NCBI GenBank assembly: GCA_028282065.1 | Contig: JANQIR010000181.1 | Coordinates: forward strand, 1 to 36,258 | DNA: 36,258 bases | Reading direction: 5' to 3' | Origin: Aestuariivirgaceae bacterium | GTDB taxonomy: Bacteria; Pseudomonadota; Alphaproteobacteria; Rhizobiales; Aestuariivirgaceae | Shown here: positions 8,110 through 15,964 of the stretch, piece after piece | Numbering within the stretch: position 1 is the first letter of the stretch | How the letters are laid out: every line of letters starts with the position of its first letter | Position numbers and translations under genes: made by a program | Notes under the pieces: generated by a model | What the model saw: the letters and a program-made list of their open reading frames with translations, nothing else | The model's database searches: none | What the model was told of the DNA's origin: nothing

Positions 8110-9765
8110 ATGACCTACTACGATCTTGGAGATTACACCCGGTCCGTAACGACAAGCTCCGCCGAGGCGCAAACCTGGTTCGATCGTGGTCTCAACTGGC
8201 TATATGGCTACAACCACGGCGAGGCCATCGCCTGTTTCAAGCGTGCGCTTGAACAAGATCCTGAATGCGCGATGGCGCATTGGGGCATTTCATACGCGGC
8301 AGGACCCAACTACAATTTACCGTGGCACCTGTATGATCCCGCTGGCAAGGCCAATTCGCTGGAAAGTGCCTATGACGCCATGCAGGACGCTCTCAAGCAT
8401 GCGCCGAACGCGTCTGCCATCGAGCAGGCGCTGATAAATGCCCTTCCGTCGAGATATCCCCAGCGCGAGCCCATTGAAGATATGGCGCCCTGGGATCAGG
8501 CCTATTGCGATGCCATGCGCGAGGTTTTCAAGACCCATCGTGATGACCTGGAGGTGCGCACGGTGTTTGTCGAGGCAATCATGAATTTAACGCCGTGGAA
8601 GATGTGGGACCTGCAAACCGGCGGCATTGCCGAGGGCGCGGGCACCGAGGAAGCGGTCAATGTGCTTGAAGATGCCATGGACAACATTCCGCAGACCTGG
8701 GATCACCCGGGACTTTTGCATCTGTATGTCCATCTCATGGAGATGTCGCCATTTCCGCAGCGCGCGCTTCGTGCCGGGGACAGGCTGCGCGATCTTTGTC
8801 CGGATTCCGGCCATCTGATCCACATGCCGACACATATCGATGTGCTGTGTGGGTTTTACCGCGACGTAATGGTGTACAATCAGAAAGCCATCGTTGCCGA
8901 CCGCAAGTTCCTGGAACGCGAAGGGCCGCTGAACGTTTATGCGCTCTACCGGACACACAATCATCACTTCGCAATCTATGGTGCCATGTTCCTTGGCCAG
9001 TTTACCCCCGCGCTTGAGGCGGCCCAGGAACTGATAGACACGACGCCTGAAGACCTGCTGCGCATTCCCTCGCCTCCAATGGCTGATTTTCTGGAAGGAT
9101 ATCTGCCGATGAAGCAGCACGTTCTGGTGCGCTTTGGCAAATGGCATGACATCATCGCACAGGACCTTCCCGAAGATCGCGAGCTGTACTGTGCGACCAC
9201 GGCGATGATGCTCTATGCCCGTGCGGTGGCCCACTCGGCGTTGGGCAATGTTGCTAAGGCCGAGAAGGCGCGTGAAGACTTTCTAGAGGCTAAGAAGAAC
9301 GTTCCGGACAGCCGGAGGGTCCATAACAACACGGTCGTGGATCTCCTGGATGTGGCAGAGGAAATGCTCAATGGAGAGCTTGAGTACCGCAAGGGTAACT
9401 ACGACGTGGCGTTCGACCATCTGCGCAAGTCTGTTGAGTTGGATGATGCCCTGCCATACGACGAGCCGTGGGGCTGGATGCAGCCGACGCGCCATGCGCT
9501 CGGCGCTCTCTTGCTGGAACAGGATCGCACTGAAGAGGCTGAAGCCGTCTATAGGGCTGACCTTGGATTGGATGACTCGCTCGCCCGTGCCTGTCAGCAT
9601 CCGGAAAATGTCTGGAGTCTGCATGGCCTGCATGAATGCCTGAGCCGCCGGGGAGAGACCGTCGAAGCAGCGCTGATCAAGCAAAGGCTTGATCTAGCGG
9701 TGGCCAGGGCGGAGGTGGCGGTGAAGGCTTCGTGCTATTGCCGTCAGGCGGCCATGGCGGCCTGA
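8110..9765 (+). CDS. TPR-repeat protein, TTC38-like, paralogue 1
   Basis: Soluble helical-repeat protein of 551 aa without signal peptide. The open frame extends 5' to 7768 over the amidase end. ATG 8110, after AAGAGGTG, is chosen because the conserved N-terminus (MTYYDLGDYTRSVTTSS) matches that of the paralogue at 13725. It has TPR-like helices (EAIACFKRALEQDPECAMAHWG; AEAVYRADLGLD). It also has conserved His-rich segments HMPTHIDVLCG and THNHHFAIYGAMFLGQ and a C-terminal SCYCRQ motif (Cys542, Cys544). The layout recalls the TPR/TTC38 group. TPR domains usually bind proteins; the conserved His and the CxC tail could hold a metal or cofactor (inference). It lies upstream of the BTAD-TolB-TPR regulator. 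Confidence 0.85.
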   Translation: MTYYDLGDYTRSVTTSSAEAQTWFDRGLNWLYGYNHGEAIACFKRALEQDPECAMAHWGISYAAGPNYNLPWHLYDPAGKANSLESAYDAMQDALKHAPNASAIEQALINALPSRYPQREPIEDMAPWDQAYCDAMREVFKTHRDDLEVRTVFVEAIMNLTPWKMWDLQTGGIAEGAGTEEAVNVLEDAMDNIPQTWDHPGLLHLYVHLMEMSPFPQRALRAGDRLRDLCPDSGHLIHMPTHIDVLCGFYRDVMVYNQKAIVADRKFLEREGPLNVYALYRTHNHHFAIYGAMFLGQFTPALEAAQELIDTTPEDLLRIPSPPMADFLEGYLPMKQHVLVRFGKWHDIIAQDLPEDRELYCATTAMMLYARAVAHSALGNVAKAEKAREDFLEAKKNVPDSRRVHNNTVVDLLDVAEEMLNGELEYRKGNYDVAFDHLRKSVELDDALPYDEPWGWMQPTRHALGALLLEQDRTEEAEAVYRADLGLDDSLARACQHPENVWSLHGLHECLSRRGETVEAALIKQRLDLAVARAEVAVKASCYCRQAAMAA

Positions 9766-9827
9766 TTACGCTGGAGCCGGTTCTGACCCTAAAGCGCTTT
9801 CAATAGGTTGTTCGTCTGGATCGACGT

Positions 9828-10055
9828 TCAAGCGTGGCGCGACCTGAGCCGCACGGCTTGCCGCATCGCCTGCGTCTTTTTCACGGCAGCAGACTTGACG
9901 TGAGCGAGTGCACGTTTGGTGTTCCGCAGCAGTGTTCGCAGCGGTCCGCACGACGCTATGTTGCGGCGGTGCCGGGCCTCACGACGCATGCTTTCGTTCC
10001 GCGCGTCGAGCGCGTTCATCAGCGCGCCGGCGGGGGTGACATCATATAACGACAT
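9828..10055 (-). CDS. Small basic hypothetical protein
   Basis: Possible 75-aa protein, MSLYDVTPAGALMNALDARN and onward, rich in Arg, Lys and Ala, with no family that I recognise. The start at 10055 is backed by AGGAGA seven bases upstream, a strong ribosome site. An in-frame extension to 10091 lacks one. The N-terminal half looks amphipathic helical. The gene is divergent from the large regulator, with 180 bp between starts, so the two may share a control region. Small size and GC-rich context leave real doubt about whether it is translated. Confidence 0.45.
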   Translation of the reverse strand: MSLYDVTPAGALMNALDARNESMRREARHRRNIASCGPLRTLLRNTKRALAHVKSAAVKKTQAMRQAVRLRSRHA

Positions 10056-10235
10056 GAACTTGTCTCCTGCGTAGGGGTGGTGGGGCCACACTGTTGCGCT
10101 TGAGACAAATCGTAGGTTCTCGCCATCAAAATGGTGTTTGGCCAGGCGTCAAAGCACCGTCAATATGCTCGCCTTAAGCGTGAATTCGGTGCAAAAACAA
10201 GTGACGGCAGGCGAAAAACACCCAACAATAAGAGC

Positions 10236-13200
10236 ATGACGCTCACGGAGACAAAATCGGAACAAAGGAACATCGTGTTGCGGCTCAACCTCCTGGGTGG
10301 CTTCACGGTGAGTGATGGCGATTGTCAGGAAATCCCGATTGCCTCGCGCAAGGCTCAGGCATTACTGGCTGTTCTGGCGGTTGCGGCCGGCACGCCTATA
10401 ACCCGGGACAAGATCACTGCCTTGTTGTGGAGTGATCGGGCCGATGCGCAGGCCCGCTCCAGTCTTCGCCAGGCCCTTGTTGAATTGCGCAAGGTGTTGC
10501 CTGAGCACGAGCCGCCCGTACTCCAGGCAGAGCGCGAGGAGCTTCGGCTCGATGCAGACCTGATCCAGGTTGATCTGTTGACCTTCGAGCATTTGACGTC
10601 GGACGGGTCGCCTGATGCCCTTACACTCGCTGTGGAGATCTATGGTGGGGACTTTCTTGATGGTCTGGACGTGCGCGATCAGGCCTTCGAAGAGTGGCGG
10701 CGCGAGGAAACAGAGCACTTGCGCCAGCTGGCGGTGAAGGCGCTGGAGACCGTTCTGGAAGGTCGCAGCGGAGAAACCGCTATAGCTACGGCCCAACGCG
10801 CGCTGGATCTCGATCCGCTCAACGAGGCGATGCATCGCAAGCTCATGTCGCTGTTTGCCGGCAATGGCGACCGGGCGATGGCGATAAGGCAGTTCGAAAA
10901 GTGCAGACGTCTGCTTCGCGAGCATCTCGGCCTTGAGCTTGATGAGGCGACCTTGCGGTTGCGGGATGAAATTCGCGCAACGCAAAAGCCTCCACCGCTG
11001 CCGCCATCCGTTAGGGGTGAAAGCGCGTCGCTGCCGCAGGGCACAGCGCGCCCATCTATCGTGGTCGCTCCTTTTGTTCAACTGGCAGAAGGTGGTGAAG
11101 GTCAGAGCCTTGCCGCCGCGATTAGCCGCGAATTGGTGACCGAACTGGGCCGTATGCCGACCATCATGGTGGTTACCTCACGCGGGCAATCCGCTGGGGA
11201 CGAAGATGACGAACCGGAGCCGGGCCAGGTCCCCGCGCAGTACATCGTTGAGGGCAGCGTGCAGCATGCATCTGGCCGGATCAGGATTACCGCACAATTG
11301 ATCGATGCCAGGGCCGGCGTCCAGATCTGGAGCAACCGGTACGATGGCGATGAAGATGTGAGTTTTCAGTTCCAGGATGAGGTCGTTCGCCAGATAGCCG
11401 GGAATCTCTATCATCCGATGATGACTCACGCCGGCCGGCGCGCCAATGAAACAGAACACGAAGAAACGCCCGCGCACGTCTTGTATATGAAGGCCTTCCA
11501 TCATATCGAACGGCCGACCGCTGCCAGCATGCGCGAAACCCGTGCCCTGTGCAAGAGGGCGCTGCAGATCGATCCGGGCAACGCACTGGTCTATGAACTC
11601 CTGGCATGGTTTCACTTTCATTCAAGCTTCAATGGCTGGGTTTCCGATCCGTGGCTGGGATTGCAGGCAGCCAAGCGTGAGGTGGGACGTGGGCTGGTAT
11701 TCGACGATCAGAACTCGGTCCTGCGCAGCTCGCTGGGTCTGGCGGAGGTGTATACGGGCAATACGGACCGCGGGCTGGACGAACTGCGCAAGGCCGTTGT
11801 ACTCAGTCCGAGCGATCCGGAACCGCACACATGGCTCGGAACCGGTTTATCGTTTGTCGGTGAAACGGACCTGGCACACGAGAGCTTTGACGAGGCCGAA
11901 CGCCTGGGGCCGGGCTATCATCCGATATTCCTGTTCAGGGGCGATGCCTTCTTTGCTGCTGGCCACTATGGCGAGGCAATAGCCTGTTACGACCAGTTTT
12001 TGACGGTTCTGCCGGAATACAATTGGGCGCTAGCCTGTAAGGCGGCCTGCCATGTCCTGCTGAAGGACATTGAGCCGGCCCGCCAGGCACTAGAACAGAT
12101 AACCGGACAAAGTGAGTTTATGTCGCGGCACTTTATCCGGCGGCTGCTGAAGGCTCGCAATCCGGCATTCACCGAGAGTTTGACCGGCGCCCTTATGACA
12201 GCGGGTCTGCCGGAGCGGGCCACGTCGGGCGAGCCGCGAAAGTCTGTACACACCCCGCTGCCTTCGCAGCCGTCCATTGCCGTGCTGCCGTTCGCCGGGC
12301 TGGCGGGAGGTGCGCGCGAAAGCGTGTTCTGCGATGGACTCACAGAGGACATTACGACTGCGCTGTCCAAGGTCCCCGGGGTGTTCGTCGTGGCGCGGGC
12401 CTCCACCGCAGGGTACCGCACGCAAACCATCGATCCCATGCAGGTCAGCAGGGAGCAGGGGGTGCGTTACATACTGGAAGGCAGCGTCCAGACCCACAAC
12501 GGCAATGTACGGGTCAACACCCAGCTGACCGATTCCACCACCGGCAACTGCATCTGGGCGGAACGCTATGATCGCAAGATAGAAGACATCTTCGCGGTTC
12601 AAGATGAAATCACCTGGGACGTTGTGGTTGCGCTTGAAGTCCGCTTGAGCTCCGGCGATCAGGCGCGGATATGGTCCAGCGGGACCCGAAACCTCGAAGC
12701 CTGGGAGTGTATCCGCCAGGCGAACGATTTCATATGCCGGGGAGGCAGGGATCGATTGTCCAAGGCCCACGGCCTGTGTAAACGCGCTATCGAACTTGAC
12801 CCATCCTACCCCATGGCCTGGGTGACACTTGGTTATGCACATCATCACGACGTGGATGTCGGGGTTGGCGCGACGCCTGGGCAGGGCGGCGAACTGGTCC
12901 TTGAAAAGGCGGTGGAGTGTGCCCGAAAGGCTTGCGAACTGGATCCCTCTTGTGCCGATGCCTATGCGCTGCTCGCCATGTGCCGTCTATCCACAGGTGA
13001 GTTCAACCAGGCCATTGCCATGTCTGACAAGGCGGTCGATCTTGCGCCGAGCCATGCAGAAATCATTGCTATTGCCGCCCTCGTTCAGAACAAGGCGGGG
13101 CGTGCGGATCGCGGTTTGGTCTTGATCGAAATGGCGATGCGGCTTTGCCCGATCTATCCTGCCTGGTACCTGTGGGTGCTCGGAAGTTCCTATCGTCTGA

Positions 13201-13460
13201 CCGGCGAACCGGAACGGGCTCTGGAAGCGTTCCGCACCTCGGCGGCGCAAGATCCGGATTATCTGGGAGTGCGTGTGTCGCTGGCGTCTCTTCTGGGCGA
13301 ACTTGACAGAGTTGAAGACGCCAAGGGTGCTGCCCGAGACGTGCTGCGATTGAGCCCGGACTTTTCAATCGCGCTTTATATCAAGGGCCTGAACTACCGG
13401 GACAAGGCCGCAAAACAACGCTTTGAGAACGGGCTGCGGGCGGCGGGGCTGCCGGAGTAG
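10236..13460 (+). CDS. BTAD (SARP-like) regulator with two TolB-like/TPR modules
   Basis: Large cytosolic regulator of 1074 aa. Residues about 15-105 form a winged helix (LRLNLLGGFTV, SRKAQALLAVLAV, LWSDRADAQARSSLRQALVE). Residues about 115-250 form a BTAD helical domain (LAVKALETVLEGRSGETAIA, LGLELDEATLRLRDEI). Then come two copies of the same module: a TolB-like beta domain (from residue 273, PSIVVAPF; from residue 679, PSIAVLPFAGL), each with the YIVEGSVQ/YILEGSVQ and ARAGVQIWSNRYD/TTGNCIWAERYD blocks, followed by a TPR array. This extends the architecture often seen in alphaproteobacterial regulator/cyclase proteins by duplication. The start is uncertain. ATG 10236 is closest to the domain, whereas the open frame reaches 10131, and neither has a good ribosome site. 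Target genes are probably the flanking TPR paralogues (inference). Confidence 0.88.
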   Translation: MTLTETKSEQRNIVLRLNLLGGFTVSDGDCQEIPIASRKAQALLAVLAVAAGTPITRDKITALLWSDRADAQARSSLRQALVELRKVLPEHEPPVLQAEREELRLDADLIQVDLLTFEHLTSDGSPDALTLAVEIYGGDFLDGLDVRDQAFEEWRREETEHLRQLAVKALETVLEGRSGETAIATAQRALDLDPLNEAMHRKLMSLFAGNGDRAMAIRQFEKCRRLLREHLGLELDEATLRLRDEIRATQKPPPLPPSVRGESASLPQGTARPSIVVAPFVQLAEGGEGQSLAAAISRELVTELGRMPTIMVVTSRGQSAGDEDDEPEPGQVPAQYIVEGSVQHASGRIRITAQLIDARAGVQIWSNRYDGDEDVSFQFQDEVVRQIAGNLYHPMMTHAGRRANETEHEETPAHVLYMKAFHHIERPTAASMRETRALCKRALQIDPGNALVYELLAWFHFHSSFNGWVSDPWLGLQAAKREVGRGLVFDDQNSVLRSSLGLAEVYTGNTDRGLDELRKAVVLSPSDPEPHTWLGTGLSFVGETDLAHESFDEAERLGPGYHPIFLFRGDAFFAAGHYGEAIACYDQFLTVLPEYNWALACKAACHVLLKDIEPARQALEQITGQSEFMSRHFIRRLLKARNPAFTESLTGALMTAGLPERATSGEPRKSVHTPLPSQPSIAVLPFAGLAGGARESVFCDGLTEDITTALSKVPGVFVVARASTAGYRTQTIDPMQVSREQGVRYILEGSVQTHNGNVRVNTQLTDSTTGNCIWAERYDRKIEDIFAVQDEITWDVVVALEVRLSSGDQARIWSSGTRNLEAWECIRQANDFICRGGRDRLSKAHGLCKRAIELDPSYPMAWVTLGYAHHHDVDVGVGATPGQGGELVLEKAVECARKACELDPSCADAYALLAMCRLSTGEFNQAIAMSDKAVDLAPSHAEIIAIAALVQNKAGRADRGLVLIEMAMRLCPIYPAWYLWVLGSSYRLTGEPERALEAFRTSAAQDPDYLGVRVSLASLLGELDRVEDAKGAARDVLRLSPDFSIALYIKGLNYRDKAAKQRFENGLRAAGLPE

Positions 13461-13548
13461 GCAAGTCGCTGAGCGTTGCCGCAAGCCTGTCTGGAAACCG
13501 GATCAACTGCTTTCAAGCATGTCACTGGTGGCGCACTGCAGTCCGAAA

Positions 13549-13559
13549 GTTACCGTAAC
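13549..13559. promoter_or_regulatory. Dyad GTTAC-C-GTAAC upstream of second TPR gene
   Basis: Perfect 5+1+5 inverted repeat about 170 bp before the start of the second TPR paralogue. It shares TTAC/GTAA half-sites with the 7957-7970 palindrome. Function is unknown. Confidence 0.25.
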
Positions 13560-13724
13560 GTCAAATTCGCTCGCAATCTTGTGGTTATGTCATAGAATGC
13601 TCAAGTCTGGATGTATGGTGCCAAATCGATCCGTAGGCAGATAATTTGAAAATGCGCGTGGCCGTCGCAGCATGCGGCCGCGTGAGCTCGATCGGAGCTC
13701 TGATCACAAGGAGGAGACCAGGCA

Positions 13725-15365
13725 ATGGACTACTATGATCTTGGAAGCTATTCGCGCACTGTGACGACATCTTCCCCGGATGCACAGATGTGGTTCGATC
13801 GCGGCTTGGTCTGGACCTATGCATACCATCACGAAGAAGCAATCGTGTGCTTCCGGAATGCTCTGGAAGCGGACCCTGATTGTGCCATGGCGCACTGGGG
13901 TGTCGCATACGCCATCGGACCGAACTACAACAAACCGTGGGAAGCCTTTGAAGACGATGAAAAGCCCGATGCGCTGACGACTGCCCGCAACGCTGCAAAG
14001 CGGGCTGTGTCGCTGGCGGGCAAGGTGACACCACCCGAACGCGCGCTGATTGAGGCCTTGGCGGTTCGCTATCCCGAAGAGGTCACCAATGACGACTTCG
14101 CCCCGTGGAACGATGCGTTCGCTGACGCTATGCGCAAGGTACACGCCGCGCACACGAACGATCTGGATATCTGTTGCCTGTTCGCTGAAGCCATTATGAA
14201 CCGCACGCCCTGGCAGCTGTGGGACCTGCCGTCAGGTAAACCTGCCGAGGGTGCCGACACGCTGGAAGCGATAGATGTGCTCGAAACGGCGTTCGACAAA
14301 CTTGACGGAGCCTGGGACCATCCCGGTCTTCTGCACATGTATATCCACCTTATGGAAATGTCGCCGCATCCCGAACGCGCGCTGCGCCACGGCGATCGCC
14401 TGAGTACGCTCGTCCCCGATGCCGGCCACCTTCTTCATATGGCAACCCACGTTGATGTGCTGTGCGGTGACTACATGAATGTCGTTTTGCGCAATCACAC
14501 GGCGATTGTCGCCGACCGCAAGTATCTGGAACGCGATGGTGCGGAAAATTTCTACTCCGTCTACCGGTGCCACAACTATCACTTCAAGATTTATGGGGCG
14601 ATGTTCCTCGGCCAGCCCAAACCGGCACTCGAGACGGCGGAGGAGTTGATCGCCACCCTCCCGGATGAGACCCTGGCGCCCATGGCGGACTGGTTCGAGG
14701 CATTCGTGCCCATGAAGCAGCATGTGCTGATCCGCTTCGGCATGTGGCAGGACATTGTGGATCAGACGTTGCCGGATGATCAGGAACTGTACTGTGTGAC
14801 GCTGGCGATGATGCGCTACGCGCGAACCGTGGCGATGGCAAATCTCGGTGACATTTCAGGCGCACAAGCCGAACGGGAGCTGTTTGCTGCGGCAGTTGAG
14901 AATGTCCCCGAAAGCCGCATGCTGTTCAACAACACCTGCCGCGACATTCTCAAAGTGGCCGAGCAGATGATGCTGGGAGAGCTTGAATATCATCAGGGTA
15001 ATCACGCGATGGCATTTGATCATTTGCGCAAGGCGGTCGAGCTGGATGACAACCTGCCATACGACGAACCCTGGGGCTGGATGCAGCCGGTGAGACATGC
15101 GCTGGGAGCGCTGCTTCTGGATCGTGGCGAGTACGAGGAAGCCGAAGCGGTCTATCGGGCCGACCTGGGGCTTGACGCGACCTTGAGCCGGGCTTGCCAA
15201 CATCCGGCAAACGTCTGGAGTTTGCATGGATTGCACGAGTGCTTGGTTCATCGCGGTGAAGCTGCCGAGGCCCTGCAGATCAAGTTGCAGCTGGACAAGG
15301 CGCTGGCACGCGCCGAGGTTCCGATCCGGGCGTCTTGCTACTGCCGCCAAAGGGCAGCAGCATAG
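13725..15365 (+). CDS. TPR-repeat protein, TTC38-like, paralogue 2
   Basis: Protein of 546 aa, co-linear with the paralogue at 8110 and identical at most aligned positions by eye. Shared features are the N-terminus YYDLGxYxRxVTTSS, the segments AMAHWGxxYAxGPNYN and DHPGLLHMYIHLMEMSPHPERAL, the His-rich HMATHVDVLCG and CHNYHFKIYGAMFLGQ, the segment DDNLPYDEPWGWMQP, and the SCYCRQ tail (Cys538, Cys540). It starts at ATG 13725 with an excellent AAGGAGGAG site, stronger than that of its paralogue. It is soluble, with no signal peptide. It lies 264 bp after the BTAD regulator. Its last bases overlap the frame of a ferredoxin relic. Two copies kept around one regulator suggest a duplicated target of that regulator (inference). 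Confidence 0.87.
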   Translation: MDYYDLGSYSRTVTTSSPDAQMWFDRGLVWTYAYHHEEAIVCFRNALEADPDCAMAHWGVAYAIGPNYNKPWEAFEDDEKPDALTTARNAAKRAVSLAGKVTPPERALIEALAVRYPEEVTNDDFAPWNDAFADAMRKVHAAHTNDLDICCLFAEAIMNRTPWQLWDLPSGKPAEGADTLEAIDVLETAFDKLDGAWDHPGLLHMYIHLMEMSPHPERALRHGDRLSTLVPDAGHLLHMATHVDVLCGDYMNVVLRNHTAIVADRKYLERDGAENFYSVYRCHNYHFKIYGAMFLGQPKPALETAEELIATLPDETLAPMADWFEAFVPMKQHVLIRFGMWQDIVDQTLPDDQELYCVTLAMMRYARTVAMANLGDISGAQAERELFAAAVENVPESRMLFNNTCRDILKVAEQMMLGELEYHQGNHAMAFDHLRKAVELDDNLPYDEPWGWMQPVRHALGALLLDRGEYEEAEAVYRADLGLDATLSRACQHPANVWSLHGLHECLVHRGEAAEALQIKLQLDKALARAEVPIRASCYCRQRAAA

Positions 15366-15517
15366 ATGCAACGGTAAAGATCAGGTCAGTGCCGGGCGAA
15401 CAGGAGGTTGAAACAGGCGAGGGAGAAAACTTGCTGGAAACCGGCTTGCGCTCCGGCATCGCCTTCGCCCATGCCTGCGGTGGGCGGGCGAAATGCGCGA
15501 CCTGCCCGCCTCCTTGA
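15362..15517 (+). pseudogene. Truncated [2Fe-2S] ferredoxin domain relic
   Basis: The frame that begins inside the end of the TPR gene and stops at 15517 reads VKIRSVPGEQEVETGEGENL, then LETGLRSGIAFAHACGGRAKCATC, then PPP and a stop. The C-x5-C-x2-C cluster loop (ACGGRAKCATC) and the preceding GENLLETGLRSGI are typical of plant-type [2Fe-2S] ferredoxin domains, including those fused to bacterial class III cyclases. The remaining 40-50 residues with the fourth Cys are missing and no sensible start codon is present. I read it as a decayed gene fragment. A short functional peptide is less likely. Confidence 0.55.
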
Positions 15518-15583
15518 AGGGCACCTCTGGATTTCGCAGGATTGAGCCTGAAGTCGTGACGGACACAACGGAGGACATCGGAA

Positions 15584-15964
15584 ATGAGCGCTGCGAAGAA
15601 TGCCGAAACCTTGCGGGCGGCCTGGGATGCGCTTGGCCGTGGCGATTGGGATGCGCTGGCGGCTTACTACAGCGCGGACACGAAGTTCATCCTTCCCGGA
15701 CAGAATGACGCACTTGAAGGCCGCGAGAATTTTCGAGCAGCGTTGGAGAGCATTGGTGACGCGCTGCCCACCGGCTTCGAAATTAAGAGCCTGCGCTACT
15801 TTTCCGGCGAAGACGGCAGCGAGATCGTCAATATTGTCGAATGGACCTCCAAAGCCGTGTCCAATGGTTCTCAGTCGGCGATCTTGTGGAAGTTCAACGA
15901 GGCAGGCGAGATCACGGAGGAACGCTGGTACGTCGACACGGAACAATGGAAGGCAGCGTTCTAG
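15584..15964 (+). CDS. SnoaL/NTF2-like protein
   Basis: Protein of 126 aa starting at ATG 15584 after GGAGGA. The segments LRAAWDALGRGDWDALAAYYSADTKF and GRENFRAALESIG, and the C-terminal WKFNEAGEITEERWYVDTEQW, match the cone-shaped SnoaL/NTF2-like fold, which holds enzymes, transporters' accessory proteins and ligand-binding proteins. No catalytic set can be assigned. Its stop codon overlaps the stop of the convergent cyclase gene within a single CTAG (15961-15964), leaving no room for a conventional terminator between them. Confidence 0.8.
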   Translation: MSAAKNAETLRAAWDALGRGDWDALAAYYSADTKFILPGQNDALEGRENFRAALESIGDALPTGFEIKSLRYFSGEDGSEIVNIVEWTSKAVSNGSQSAILWKFNEAGEITEERWYVDTEQWKAAF

